Positions 47,980 to 58,456 of a stretch of DNA of 64,000 nt are shown piece by piece. Under the pieces are notes generated by a model. The model was not told the DNA's origin. It searched no databases and saw only the letters and a list, made by a program, of their open reading frames with translations. A program made the position numbers and the translations under genes. Each line of letters begins with the position of its first letter. Positions within the stretch are counted from its first letter, which is position 1. The stretch spans positions 62,001 to 126,000 of the forward strand of contig NZ_QWLV01000005.1 in the NCBI RefSeq assembly GCF_003515075.1, written 5' to 3'. The DNA comes from Sphingomonas gilva (GTDB taxonomy: Bacteria; Pseudomonadota; Alphaproteobacteria; Sphingomonadales; Sphingomonadaceae).

Positions 47980-48647
47980 CGCTTGGTGCCGAACCAGATG
48001 ACGTGGCGCGGGCCCTTCCCGTTGCTGCGCGCCCGCACCACGATCTCCTCGACGGAGAAGCCGGCCTCACCTAGTCGCCGGGCGAAGGCCTGGTCGGGCC
48101 CGGCCGACCAGACCGCCAGCACGCCGCCGGATTTGAGCGCCGCCTTCGCCACCTGCAGGCCGCGCGGGGAATAGAGGCGGTCGTTCGCATCGCGCGTCAG
48201 CCCGTCCGGGCCGTTGTCGACATCGAGCAGGATCGCGTCATAGTCCTGCCGCGCCTCGGCGATGCGGGCGGCGACGTCGCCCAACACCACCCGGACGCGT
48301 GGATCGTCGAGGCATCCCGCGGTAAGCCGCGCCATGGGGCCACGCGCCCATTCGATGATATCGGGCACCAGCTCCGCCACGGTGATGCGGGCGTCCGGAC
48401 CGATCGCGCCCAGCGCGGCGCGCAAGGTGAAGCCCATGCCGTAGCCGCCGATCAGGATATGCGGCGCCGGGCGGTTGCCGAGCCGCGTGCAGGTCATCGT
48501 CGCTAGCGCCTCTTCCGAACCGCTCATCCGGCTGTTCATCAGCTCGTTGCGGTCGAGCACGATCATGTGGTCGTCGCCCCGGCGGAACAGCCTGAGCGGC
48601 TCCCCGCCCGGAACTTCGGCGGTGGCGAGAAGCTCGCGCGCGATCAT
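47976..48647 (-). CDS. Spermidine synthase-fold SAM-dependent methyltransferase
   Basis: 223 residues: the Rossmann motif ILIGGYGMGFTLRAALGAIG (glycine-rich loop), VAELVPDIIEWARGPMARLT, DPRVRVVLGDVAARIAEARQ and YDAILLDVDNGPDG. This is the spermidine-synthase-like class without a clear polyamine-binding part, usually annotated as a methyltransferase. Substrate unknown. It follows the alanine dehydrogenase gene by 1 bp on the same strand. Confidence 0.75.
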   Translation of the reverse strand: MIARELLATAEVPGGEPLRLFRRGDDHMIVLDRNELMNSRMSGSEEALATMTCTRLGNRPAPHILIGGYGMGFTLRAALGAIGPDARITVAELVPDIIEWARGPMARLTAGCLDDPRVRVVLGDVAARIAEARQDYDAILLDVDNGPDGLTRDANDRLYSPRGLQVAKAALKSGGVLAVWSAGPDQAFARRLGEAGFSVEEIVVRARSNGKGPRHVIWFGTKR

Positions 48648-48648
48648 C

Positions 48649-49743
<1,095 letters not shown>

Positions 49744-49878
49744 CTGGTCTCTCCTGTAACTATATTGGCGCTTCCATAGCACCGTCGCGGCGCGCTGAAT
49801 TTGCAATCTGAAGCGGTGAATCGCGCTGCCACGCGTATAACTTGCAAAAATTATGCTACCCATGCAGGATTTCGGCGC
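49744..49878. promoter_or_regulatory. Divergent ald/Lrp control region
   Basis: AT-rich against its surroundings. It holds paired TTGCAATCTG and CTTGCAAAAATTATG segments around 49800-49855, likely Lrp-type sites, plus TATAAC near 49838 as a candidate -10. The binding assignment rests on position and the shared TTGCA core. Confidence 0.45.
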
Positions 49879-50319
49879 ATGGACCGCATCGATCGCAAGA
49901 TACTCGATCTGCTCGCACGAGACTCGCGGATCACCGGCGAACGGCTGGGCAGCCTCGTCGGCCTGTCGCCGTCCGCGGCGCATCGCCGCGTGCGAACGCT
50001 CGAGCAGGCGGGGTTCATCGCCGGCTATCGTGCCATCCTCTCTCCCGAGGCGCGGGGCCGGCCGTCGACGGTGTTCGTCTCGGTCACGCTGGTCGATCAG
50101 CGCCAGGCGACGATGATGGCGTTCGAGGCCGCGCTTGCCGACACCCCCGAGGTCCGCGAGGCGCATCTGATGAGCGGCGAATCCGATTATCTGCTGAAGG
50201 TCGCGGTCCGCGCGGACGATAGCTATGAGCGCGTCCACCGGGAGATTCTGTCGGCGCTTCCGGGCGTGCACCGCCTGGTGACCCAGTTCACTATCCGCAC
50301 CCTGGCGGTCGACAGCTAA
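49879..50319 (+). CDS. Lrp/AsnC family regulator of alanine dehydrogenase
   Basis: 146 residues. N-terminal HTH: MDRIDRKILDLLARDSRITG, ERLGSLVGLSPSAAHRRVRT, LEQAGFIAGY; C-terminal RAM (ligand-binding) domain including VFVSVTLVDQ, FEAALADTPEVREAHLMSGE and SDYLLKVAVRADDSYERVHR. Members next to ald (AldR-like) respond to alanine and activate ald. Met at 49879 begins the domain; the frame runs back to 49801 through the promoter. Confidence 0.88.
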   Translation: MDRIDRKILDLLARDSRITGERLGSLVGLSPSAAHRRVRTLEQAGFIAGYRAILSPEARGRPSTVFVSVTLVDQRQATMMAFEAALADTPEVREAHLMSGESDYLLKVAVRADDSYERVHREILSALPGVHRLVTQFTIRTLAVDS

Positions 50320-50431
50320 GCCATCCCAAGCCAACGTTGCGGGCGCGCGGCGGGAGTGCTAGGGCGCGCACCGCATTGTCCGGGGGTCTCGCAAGGGTCA
50401 TCATGACCGCATCGCAATTTCAACCGCTCGG

Positions 50432-52378
50432 GTGCCCGCGCCCGTGACGGTCACCCCCAGCGGAGAGGCCGAGACCTACGAGTCGAACGCCTCCCACCAG
50501 CACAGCCGCGAGCAGGGCATCCTGAAGCTCTGCGCGGGGGCGATCGGCATCGTCTTCGGCGATATCGGCACCAGCCCGATCTACGCCTTCCGCGAGACCT
50601 TCGCCGGGCACCATCCGCTCGATCCCGATGCGCTGCACATCTACGGCGTGCTGAGCCTCGTGTTCTGGTCGATGATGCTCGTCGTCACGATCAAATACGT
50701 CTCGATCATCATGCGCGCGGACAACCGCGGCGAGGGCGGCAGCCTGGCGCTGCTCGCGCTGATCAACCGCACCACCGGCGGAAAGCGCTGGACCGCGCCG
50801 ATCGTGCTGCTCGGCGTGTTCGCGACGGCGCTGTTCTACGGCGATTCGATGATCACCCCGGCGATCTCGGTCCTGTCGGCGGTCGAGGGTCTGACCGTGG
50901 TCGAAGCGAGCTTCGATCCCTGGGTGCTGCCCATCGCCATCGGCATTCTCGCCGGCCTGTTCGCCATCCAGTCGCGCGGCACCGCCAAGGTCGGGGCGTT
51001 GTTCGGCCCGATCATGCTGACCTATTTCGCCGTGCTCGCCGGCCTCGGCGTCTGGCATATCGCCGACAATCCCTCGATCCTCTACGCGCTCAACCCCTGG
51101 TATGCGGTGCAGTTCTTCCTGAGCGACGGGTTCATGGCGTTCCTCGCGCTCGGCTCGGTCGTGCTCGCGGTGACGGGGGCGGAGGCGCTCTATGCCGATA
51201 TGGGGCATTTCGGCCGCAAGCCGATCGGACTCTCCTGGCTGTGCTTCGTCCTGCCCGCGCTGATGCTCAACTATCTCGGCCAGGGCGCGATGATCCTGAG
51301 CCAAGCGCCCGAAGTCGCCGCCCAGACGATCAAGAACCCGTTCTTCCTGCTCGCCCCGCAGGAGCTGCGCCTGCCGCTCGTCATCCTCGCGACGATGGCG
51401 ACGGTCATCGCCTCGCAGGCGGTGATCTCGGGCGCCTTCTCGGTCACCCAGCAGGCGATTCAGCTCGGCTTCATTCCGCGCCTCAGGATCACCCACACCT
51501 CGGCGAGCGCGGCTGGTCAGATCTACATCCCGGTTATCAACTGGGCGCTGATGTGGATGGTGATGCTGCTTGTCGTCACCTTCCAGTCCTCGTCCAACCT
51601 CGCCGCGGCCTACGGCATCGCGGTGACCGGCGCGATGCTGATCGACACCTGCCTTCTGGCGGTGGTGCTCTTCTCGCTGTGGAAATGGAACAAGGCGATC
51701 GCGGGCGTGCTGCTCGCGGTCTTCTTCTTCGTCGATCTCGCCTATTTCGGCGCGAACCTGACCAAGGTGCCCGATGGCGGCTGGTTCCCGCTGCTCGTCG
51801 GCTGCATCGCCTTCACGCTGCTCACCACCTGGGCCAAGGGCAGGAAGCTGATGATCGAGCGGATGCGCGAGGCGGCGATGCCGATCAAGATCTTCATCTC
51901 GTCCGCCGCCAATTCGGCGACTCGCGTGCCCGGCACGGCGGTGTTCATGACCTCCACGCCCGACGGCGTGCCGCATGCGCTGCTCCATAATCTGAAGCAC
52001 AACAAGGTGCTGCACGAACGCGTGATCCTGCTGACGGTGAAGATCGCCGACGAACCGTTCATCAAGCAGGAGACGCGCTGCATGCTCGATGATCTGGGCA
52101 ACGGCTTCCACCGCCTGATCATCCGCTACGGCTTCATGCAGGAGCCGGACGTGCCGGCGGCGCTGATGCGCCTGACCGGCTGCGGGCCGGAGTTCAAGAT
52201 GATGGACACCAGCTTCTTCCTCGCTCGCCAGACGCTGCTGCCCGCCTCGCGGCCCGGCATGGCGGTGTGGCGCGAGAAGCTGTTCGCCTGGATGCTGAGG
52301 AACGCCGAAAGCGCGATGGAATTCTTCCGCCTGCCGACCAACCGGGTGGTCGAACTGGGCAGCCAGGTCGAGATTTGA
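50432..52378 (+). CDS. kup: Kup potassium uptake transporter
   Basis: 648 residues with about twelve membrane helices. Signature regions: [72 protein letters not shown] and [20 protein letters not shown]. Kup imports K+ with protons under potassium limitation. The C-terminal soluble part is complete. The GTG at 50432 or 50444 begins the protein; a 14-codon frame, [14 protein letters not shown], starts at ATG 50403 in another phase and ends on the GTG at 50444 (GTGA), possibly a leader peptide. Confidence 0.92.
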   Translation: MPAPVTVTPSGEAETYESNASHQHSREQGILKLCAGAIGIVFGDIGTSPIYAFRETFAGHHPLDPDALHIYGVLSLVFWSMMLVVTIKYVSIIMRADNRGEGGSLALLALINRTTGGKRWTAPIVLLGVFATALFYGDSMITPAISVLSAVEGLTVVEASFDPWVLPIAIGILAGLFAIQSRGTAKVGALFGPIMLTYFAVLAGLGVWHIADNPSILYALNPWYAVQFFLSDGFMAFLALGSVVLAVTGAEALYADMGHFGRKPIGLSWLCFVLPALMLNYLGQGAMILSQAPEVAAQTIKNPFFLLAPQELRLPLVILATMATVIASQAVISGAFSVTQQAIQLGFIPRLRITHTSASAAGQIYIPVINWALMWMVMLLVVTFQSSSNLAAAYGIAVTGAMLIDTCLLAVVLFSLWKWNKAIAGVLLAVFFFVDLAYFGANLTKVPDGGWFPLLVGCIAFTLLTTWAKGRKLMIERMREAAMPIKIFISSAANSATRVPGTAVFMTSTPDGVPHALLHNLKHNKVLHERVILLTVKIADEPFIKQETRCMLDDLGNGFHRLIIRYGFMQEPDVPAALMRLTGCGPEFKMMDTSFFLARQTLLPASRPGMAVWREKLFAWMLRNAESAMEFFRLPTNRVVELGSQVEI

Positions 52379-52383
52379 GGATA

Positions 52384-52408
52384 CCCCGCAAAGTGGTGCT
52401 TTGCGGGG
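52384..52408 (+). terminator. Perfect 10-bp hairpin after kup
   Basis: CCCCGCAAAG-tggtg-CTTTGCGGGG, 5 bp after the kup stop. It lacks a U-run, and the ATG of the next gene is 8 bp downstream, so it may limit read-through or mask the ribosome site of the phosphoesterase gene. Confidence 0.5.
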
Positions 52409-52415
52409 GCCCCGA

Positions 52416-52922
52416 ATGAAGGCGGCGCCGATCATCGTATCGGCGCTGTTCGGCACGGAGGATTTCGCTTTCTTCGACGGTCTGCGCCGCGCGCATTATC
52501 CGCCCGAGCGCAACTGGCTCGACGCACATCTCACGCTGTTCCACCACCTGCCGCCATCGGTAGAAGCGGAGCTCAAGGCGCGGCTGACCGAAGCGGTGCG
52601 CGCACCGGCACCCACGGCCAGGCTGGCCGGCATCATGTCGCTCGGCAGAGGCGTGGCCTTCCGCATCGAAAGCGCTAGGCTCGAGGCGATCCGCGAGGAA
52701 CTCGCCCAGGCGTTCGCCGGCCTGCTGACGCCGCAGGATCAGGCGGCCTGGCGCCCGCACGTCACCGTGCAGAACAAGGTCGCGCCGGATGTCGCGCGAG
52801 CGCTGAAGGCGAGGCTGGAGGCCGGGTTCCAACCGCGCCCGCTGCACATCGCCGGGCTCGCCGCCTGGTGGTATCGCGGTGGCCCGTGGGAGCCGCTGTC
52901 GCGCCACATGTTCCGCGGTTGA
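52416..52922 (+). CDS. 2H phosphoesterase / 2'-5' RNA ligase family protein
   Basis: 168 residues with two HxT motifs: DAHLTLFHHLPP and RPHVTVQNKV, the twin catalytic histidines of the 2H superfamily (LigT/CPDase). Enzymes of this family open cyclic phosphodiesters or join RNA ends; the substrate here is unknown. ATG 52416 lies straight after the hairpin; the frame extends to 52401. Confidence 0.82.
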   Translation: MKAAPIIVSALFGTEDFAFFDGLRRAHYPPERNWLDAHLTLFHHLPPSVEAELKARLTEAVRAPAPTARLAGIMSLGRGVAFRIESARLEAIREELAQAFAGLLTPQDQAAWRPHVTVQNKVAPDVARALKARLEAGFQPRPLHIAGLAAWWYRGGPWEPLSRHMFRG

Positions 52923-52980
52923 CCGGCCCGCGCGCCGATCCTATAGGGCCGCTTCCCCGCGATGGCGCGGGCGCCCTTGG

Positions 52981-53057
52981 GGCGGAGTAGCTCAGCTGGT
53001 TAGAGCAGCGGAATCATAATCCGCGTGTCGGGGGTTCAAGTCCCTCCTCCGCTACCA
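52981..53057 (+). tRNA. tRNA-Met (anticodon CAT, elongator type)
   Basis: 77 nt with full cloverleaf. Acceptor GGCGGAG pairs with CTCCGCT; the D-arm is GCTCAGCTGGTTAGAGC; the anticodon arm GCGGAATCATAATCCGC has CAT in the loop; the T-arm is GGGGGTTCAAGTCCCTC; CCA is encoded. The non-initiator features and close fit to alphaproteobacterial elongator Met make Met more likely than tRNA-Ile2 (lysidine-modified CAT). Confidence 0.92.
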
Positions 53058-53161
53058 TCATTATCATCCGGCCAAGACTTTCCATCCGCCCGTCACGCTT
53101 GGCGGACGGGCCGCGATGCGCCATCTAGGCGCGAATCGATCCACCTATCGCCGGAAGCGCC

Positions 53162-54127
53162 ATGACCACCCATTCGACCCGCATGCTCATCCTCGGCTCC
53201 GGTCCCGCCGGCCTTTCCGCCGCGATCTACGGCGCGCGCGCGGGAATGCGGCCGATCGTGGTGCAGGGCATCCAGCCCGGCGGCCAGCTGATGACCACCA
53301 CCGATGTCGAGAATTATCCCGGCTTCCGCGACGTCATCCAGGGCCCGTGGCTGATGGAGGAGATGCAGGCGCAGGCCGAGCATGTCGGCACGCGACTGAT
53401 GTACGACACCATCGTCGAGGTCGACCTGTCGAAGCGCCCGTTCCGCCTGATCGGCGACAGCGGCGATGTGTTCGAAGGCGATACGCTGGTGATCGCCACC
53501 GGCGCGCAGGCCAAATGGCTGGGCCTCGATAGTGAGACGGCGTTGCAGGGAAAGGGCGTAAGCGCCTGCGCCACCTGCGACGGATTCTTCTATCGCGGCA
53601 AGAAGGTGGCGGTGATCGGCGGCGGCAACACCGCGGTGGAGGAGGCGCTCTACCTCACCAACCATTCGCCCGACGTCACCCTGATCCACCGCCGCGATTC
53701 GCTGCGCGCGGAGAAGATCCTGCAGGACCGGCTGTTCGCCAATGAGAAGATCGGCGTGCTGTGGAACAAGGCGGTCGAGCGCTTCGTCGATGGCGGCGGC
53801 ACCGCCGGCCTCGTCGCGATCGAGCTTCGGGACACGGTGACCGGCGAGTTGTCCACGCTCGACGTCGAAGGCGGCTTCGTCGCGATCGGCCACCATCCCG
53901 CGACAGAGCTGTTCCGCGGGCATGTCGCGCTCGACAAGGACGGCTATATCGAGGTCGAGACGGGGTCCACCCGCACCAACATCCCCGGTGTGTTCGCCTG
54001 CGGCGACGTGATGGACAAGGTCTACCGCCAGGCGGTGACCGCCGCGGGCACCGGCTGCATGGCCGCGCTCGACGCCGAACGCTGGCTCGCCGAGGTCGAG
54101 TTCGAGATGGCCGAAGCGGCGGAATAA
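53162..54127 (+). CDS. trxB: Thioredoxin-disulfide reductase
   Basis: 321 residues, near the usual 315-320. FAD site ILGSGPAGLSAAIYGARAGM, active-site disulfide ACATCDGFFYRGKK (Cys pair near residues 136-139), NADPH site AVIGGGNTAVEEALYLTNHS and C-terminal FAD motif GVFACGDVMDKVYRQAVTAA. It keeps thioredoxin reduced with NADPH. The ATG is unambiguous by the conserved N-terminus. Confidence 0.95.
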   Translation: MTTHSTRMLILGSGPAGLSAAIYGARAGMRPIVVQGIQPGGQLMTTTDVENYPGFRDVIQGPWLMEEMQAQAEHVGTRLMYDTIVEVDLSKRPFRLIGDSGDVFEGDTLVIATGAQAKWLGLDSETALQGKGVSACATCDGFFYRGKKVAVIGGGNTAVEEALYLTNHSPDVTLIHRRDSLRAEKILQDRLFANEKIGVLWNKAVERFVDGGGTAGLVAIELRDTVTGELSTLDVEGGFVAIGHHPATELFRGHVALDKDGYIEVETGSTRTNIPGVFACGDVMDKVYRQAVTAAGTGCMAALDAERWLAEVEFEMAEAAE

Positions 54128-54189
54128 AGGGAGACGCCCCCTCGCTTCAGTCCCACCAACATCCACCGTCGTCCCTGCGAAAGCAGAGG

Positions 54190-54696
54190 CTTATCGAGGC
54201 AAGCCATTGAGCGTCGCGCATGTGGAGGGCAGGAAGATCGCATCTTCCACTTTGCCGCCCATCGCGCGCCCACGGCCAGATTGAGCAGCATGGACTACGA
54301 CGCATCGAACGGCCAGCGGGCCGCGCTCTTGCCGTTCCTGGCATAACCATGGACCGGCGCGATTTGTCTCCGGATCGTTGCCGACATGCTCCATAATGTC
54401 GATCTCGCCGCCGTCGGGCCAGCCGCGCTCCGCGCCCAGCACCCAGCTCGCCTTGCCCTGAGTGATCAGCCGGCGTCCTCGACCCGCGCACTCTCCGGAC
54501 CGTCACCGGCGTAATATTGCAGCTCGTCATTGTACCAGCCAGTCTTGTTGGCGTGTATGTTTCAGACCCACGTCGCCGGATCGGGCGCGCCGTCCTTGTC
54601 GATTTCTTCGGCCCAGACAAGCATGTAGCGCTCGGGAACTTGCGCTGCGACCGGGGCGGCGATCAGCGCGAGCGCAAGGAACGATAGGTCCTTCAT
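54190..54696 (-). pseudogene. GH16 glycosidase remnant
   Basis: The frame starts as a secreted protein (MKDLSFLALALIAAPVAAQ, then ERYMLVWAEEIDKDGAPDPA) and stops at a TGA (54562-54564) where the family has sequence. The continuation NKTGWYNDELQYYAGDGPES is in the same frame; then ASWVLGAERGWPDGG and the GH16 catalytic EIDIMEHVGNDP appear in another frame. About 30 residues before the catalytic motif are missing, and the later part is scrambled. The ATG overlaps the GH20 stop, so it once belonged to that operon. GH16 enzymes cut beta-glucans and related polymers. Confidence 0.75.
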
Positions 54697-57227
54697 GGTT
54701 CGACCTTGACCGATCGGCTGGCGCGCTTGCCGTCGGGCGAGCGCGTGCGCAGCGTGACGGGGCCGCTCACGGCGACCGGCGCGGTGTAGCGCTGCCACGC
54801 GCCCTCACCGACGCGATACTCGATCGCGATGCCGGGCAATTCGGTATTCGCCTCCAGTCGGCCGTCTGCGATGCGCGCGCCGGGCGGGGCGAGGCGGTAG
54901 GCGATATCGGCCTTGTCGAGCGCGGGCAGCTGCGCCGCCGCGCGCGCGGTGAAATCGCGCCAATCGGCGAGGATCGCGGCGCGATCGACCCTGGCGTCGC
55001 CATGCGCATAGGTCGCGCCCGCCACATAGGGCGGCTCCCAATCGGCGCGATGCCAGGCGCGTTCGGCGAGCGCCATCAGGCGCGGGAAGAACATGTACTC
55101 GACCTGATCGTCGCTGCGGATCGTCTCGCTCCACAGCTGCGCCTGCATCCCCGCCATGCCGCGGCCGGGCTGCAGCGGCGCGCTGTCGGCGAGCTTGCCG
55201 GGCCGCGCCTTGATGTCGAGCGCGACCGCGGCGTTGGCCGGCAGGTTCTCGGGCATGAAGGCGAAGGTCTCGAACGGCTCCACCTCGCGCGCCGCCCAGT
55301 CATAGCCGCGTTCCATCGGGTGCGGCGCATAGGGCATGTCGAGATAGGCGATGTCGGGGATGGAGATGACCGTCTTCCACCCGCGATTGGCCTGGTTGTG
55401 CGCCTCCGCCACGCCGCCGCCGAACAGGCCGCCCCAGATGTTGGTCTGCACCCCCTTGGGCATGTTTTCGGGCTTGGTATGCCCCATCCCGTCGCTCCAG
55501 CCGGCGGCGGCGATGCCCTTCTTCGCCAGATCGTTCGACACGCGTTCGATGAAATGCGCGCCGAGTTCGGCGGGCTTGAGGCCGGTCTTCGCCATCATCG
55601 CCTTGCACGCCGGGGATTCGCCCCAGGCGCCGGCGGTCTCGTCGGCGCCGATATGATAGGTCTTGAGCGGCAGCCCCGCCTGGCGATGCAGCGCCGCCAC
55701 CTCGTCGATCATCGTGTCGAGGAAACGGTAGGTGCTGTCGATGCAGACGTTCAGCGTGTTGTCGTCATAATTCTGGATGCTGCGATATTCGGTGGTGTCG
55801 GCGGGCTCGACCAGCCGGTAGCGCGCCGCCTCGGCCGGCTTGCCCGCCGCCGTCAGCCGCTCATGGCGCACCTCCATCGCGCGGATCGCCGCGCGCGAGT
55901 GCCCCGGCATGTCGAATGACGGGATCACTTCGATATGCCGCGCCTTCGCCGCCGCCAGCAGCTCGAGATAATCGGCCTGGGAAAGGAAGCCGTTCACCGG
56001 CGCCTCGGGATCCGGATCGGCGCCGAGCTGAGGCTGGAGGCAGCGCGTCTCGCTCGCGTCGAAGCAGCGGAACGCGCCGATCTCGGTCAGCTCGGGCAGC
56101 GCCTTGATCTCCATCCGCCAGCCTTCGTCGTCGCCCAGATGCAGGTGGAGCGTGTTGAGCTTGAAGACGGCCATCTGCTCGATCAGCTTCAGCAGCAGCG
56201 CCTTGCTGTGGAAGTTGCGCGCGAAATCGATGTGCAGCCCGCGAAAGCCGAAGCGCGGCGCATCCTCGACCGTCATCGGCGCGACGCGGCCTTTGGTGTA
56301 CGCGGCCTGCTGCGCGAGCGAGCGCAGCGCGTGGCTCGCGCCTGCGGCGTCGCCCGCGACAATGGCGACGGCATTGTCCTTCACGGTCAGGCGGTAGCCC
56401 TCGGCGCCCAGCGCGCGATCGATGCCGATCGTCAGCGGCACATTGCCGGTTCCGAGCGCGAGCGCGTCGAGTGCTGGCGCGACCGCTTCGCGCGTTAGCC
56501 CGGTCAGCCGCAGATCAACGCCGCGCGTCAGATCGACCGGCGCGCCGTCGCCGGGCTTCACGCTGCGCGGCGCGGGCAGGATAGCGTGCGCCGGCTCGCC
56601 GCCCACACCGCGTTCGGTATTGATCGCGAACGCCCTTTCCGGCGTGCGCCACCGCGTGCGATCGTCGGGCGCGGCGGTGGCGAGCTCGGCCTCGTCGGTC
56701 ATCGGCGCGACGAAGGGAAGATATTCGAGGCCGGTCTCGGGATCGATCGCCGGCCGGCTCGCGGCGATCACCCGCCCCTGGAGGCCGGGCAGCATCAGAT
56801 GCGCATTGGGCATCGGATAATAGGTCGAAAAGAAGTGCCCCGTGCCGGTCAGGCGGATCCGGTAGGTCGTCGCCGGGCGCAGCGTCTTGCCCGGCTTCAA
56901 TGACAGGGCGTTGAGATCGCCGTTGATCAGCCGGTTCTCGAACGTATCGCTTTCCGCTGACAGCACGCGCGCGACATAGCTGTAGCGCAGCTCGATCGGC
57001 GCGGTCGCCAGCGCCCGCGGCAGCTCCGCCGGTGTGGTGATCGCGATCTCCGAGATGAAGCAGCCGCCGGCGTTGCCGGGGCAATCGACGGGATTGTTGT
57101 CGATGATGGTGAAGCGGTAGCCGAGCTTGCCAGCGAGATCGTCGAGCTGGGTCTGCGCCGGGCCGGCGGATTGTGCGAGGGCAGGGGCGGACACGCCAAG
57201 GGCCAGCACCGCAATCAATCGCCGCAT
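54693..57227 (-). CDS. Secreted beta-N-acetylhexosaminidase (GH20)
   Basis: 844 residues with signal peptide MRRLIAVLALGVSAPALAQS. An N-terminal CHB_HEX-like domain (to ~165) and a GH20b domain precede the GH20 barrel: FRGLHIDFARNFHSKALLLK, NTLHLHLGDDEGWRMEIKAL and the catalytic Asp-Glu pair in TYHIGADETAGAWGESPACK. A C-terminal domain follows (VSGPVTLRTRSPDGKRASRS). It removes terminal GlcNAc from chitooligosaccharides in the periplasm. RBS GGGAG precedes the ATG. Divergent from the GH18 gene. Confidence 0.92.
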   Translation of the reverse strand: MRRLIAVLALGVSAPALAQSAGPAQTQLDDLAGKLGYRFTIIDNNPVDCPGNAGGCFISEIAITTPAELPRALATAPIELRYSYVARVLSAESDTFENRLINGDLNALSLKPGKTLRPATTYRIRLTGTGHFFSTYYPMPNAHLMLPGLQGRVIAASRPAIDPETGLEYLPFVAPMTDEAELATAAPDDRTRWRTPERAFAINTERGVGGEPAHAILPAPRSVKPGDGAPVDLTRGVDLRLTGLTREAVAPALDALALGTGNVPLTIGIDRALGAEGYRLTVKDNAVAIVAGDAAGASHALRSLAQQAAYTKGRVAPMTVEDAPRFGFRGLHIDFARNFHSKALLLKLIEQMAVFKLNTLHLHLGDDEGWRMEIKALPELTEIGAFRCFDASETRCLQPQLGADPDPEAPVNGFLSQADYLELLAAAKARHIEVIPSFDMPGHSRAAIRAMEVRHERLTAAGKPAEAARYRLVEPADTTEYRSIQNYDDNTLNVCIDSTYRFLDTMIDEVAALHRQAGLPLKTYHIGADETAGAWGESPACKAMMAKTGLKPAELGAHFIERVSNDLAKKGIAAAGWSDGMGHTKPENMPKGVQTNIWGGLFGGGVAEAHNQANRGWKTVISIPDIAYLDMPYAPHPMERGYDWAAREVEPFETFAFMPENLPANAAVALDIKARPGKLADSAPLQPGRGMAGMQAQLWSETIRSDDQVEYMFFPRLMALAERAWHRADWEPPYVAGATYAHGDARVDRAAILADWRDFTARAAAQLPALDKADIAYRLAPPGARIADGRLEANTELPGIAIEYRVGEGAWQRYTAPVAVSGPVTLRTRSPDGKRASRSVKVEP

Positions 57228-57345
57228 CTCGATCTCCCTTTGTAATTGGATATAGATTTGTCATACTGAAATTGCTTGGTCAACGCTGATCGAATTGCGA
57301 TCTGCCATTTTATATTGGATGGATTGGTCTGGTGGAGGTCATATT
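57228..57345. promoter_or_regulatory. Divergent GH20/GH18 promoter region
   Basis: AT-rich region with TTGGATATAGATTTG (57247 onward) and TATTGGATGGATTGGTCTGG (57312 onward). These resemble the TTGGTATAGACCAA-type sites of GntR-family N-acetylglucosamine regulators, imperfectly. They are candidate sites for the GntR protein at 58457. Confidence 0.4.
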
Positions 57346-58401
57346 GTGCGTATTCTCAACCTCGGTCTCGGCGCAGTGCTGCTCCTGGGCGCCGCCGCTC
57401 AAGCGCAACCCTCGCAGCCCGTCTGGGTAGGCTATCTGCCGGTGTTTCGCGGTCTCGAAACGGTGACGGCGCGCGCGGACATGACGCACTACACGCATAT
57501 CAACCTCGCCTTCGCCAATCCCGCGCCCGACGGCCGGATAGTCGACGGCGATGCGATGGCGTGCATGGAAGGCGGCGCGCAGGGCGACGTGACGCTCGCG
57601 GAGCTCGATGCCGCGATCGGCCGGGTCAAGGCGGCCGGCGCCAAGGCGTTGTTGTCGCTCGGCGGCGGGACGATCCCCGGCTGTTCGGGCGACTGGGCCG
57701 AGTTGCTGGCCCCGGAACGTCGCCCGGCGGTGGTGCGCAATCTCGTCGCGCTGGTCGATGCGCACGGGCTGGACGGGATCGACGTGGACATAGAGGGTGC
57801 GCTCCTGACCGCGATCGACAAGGCCGGCAACTATACCCCCTTCATCGCCGAGCTTGGTGCGGCGATGCGCGCGCGGGGAAAGCTGCTGACCTGTGCCACC
57901 GCCTCCTATCAGGGCGGAATGATCCCCAGATCTTCGGTGCCGTGGTTCGATCTGGTCAATGTCATGTCCTACGACGCGATCGGGCCGAGCTGGGGCTCGC
58001 CCGGCGCCGAGCATTCCACCTTCGAACAGGCGCAGCGCGACCTGGCGCTGTGGCGCGAACGCGGCGTCGCGCGCGAGAAGCTGGTGCTGGGCGTGCCCTT
58101 CTACGGCTATGGCTTCGGCGGCTACCGGCCCAACCATGCCTATCGCGACATCCTCGCCGAACACGGTCCTGCGGCGGCTAACGACGTGATCGGCGAACGT
58201 TGCGCGGGCTGCTCCTACGTCACCCATAACGGCCCGGCCACGCTCGCCCGCAAGGCCGCGCTGGCGCAGGCGGAGGCGGCGGGCGTCATGGTGTGGGAGA
58301 TCACGCAGGACACCGATGACGCCGCGCTGATCCGCGCGATGAGGGCGGCGTTCGCCCGGGCCGCTCAGCCCGATAATACCAATTCATCACCTATCGATTG
58401 A
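57346..58401 (+). CDS. Secreted GH18 chitinase-like glycosidase
   Basis: 351 residues with a signal peptide (MRILNLGLGAVLLLGAAAQA). The GH18 barrel has KALLSLGGGTIPGCSGDW (the SxGG strand), the catalytic GLDGIDVDIEG (DxxDxDxE, Glu donor), VNVMSYDAIG and a final VMVWEITQDTDD. It cuts chitin or chitooligosaccharides, releasing substrate for the GH20. GTG 57346 is chosen because GGAGG lies 8 bp upstream; the frame extends to 57295 across the promoter. Confidence 0.87.
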   Translation: MRILNLGLGAVLLLGAAAQAQPSQPVWVGYLPVFRGLETVTARADMTHYTHINLAFANPAPDGRIVDGDAMACMEGGAQGDVTLAELDAAIGRVKAAGAKALLSLGGGTIPGCSGDWAELLAPERRPAVVRNLVALVDAHGLDGIDVDIEGALLTAIDKAGNYTPFIAELGAAMRARGKLLTCATASYQGGMIPRSSVPWFDLVNVMSYDAIGPSWGSPGAEHSTFEQAQRDLALWRERGVAREKLVLGVPFYGYGFGGYRPNHAYRDILAEHGPAAANDVIGERCAGCSYVTHNGPATLARKAALAQAEAAGVMVWEITQDTDDAALIRAMRAAFARAAQPDNTNSSPID

Positions 58402-58456
58402 CTGGCGGCGAGCCTTGGGTCACATCTCATTTCTCGGACAGGTGAAGGAACGGACA

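Noticed and set aside
50420..52456. 678-codon minus-strand frame over kup
   Set aside because: Antisense to a transporter with clear Kup signatures.
54462..55919. 485-codon plus-strand frame over GH20
   Set aside because: Shadow of the GH20 gene; its own product lacks any motif.
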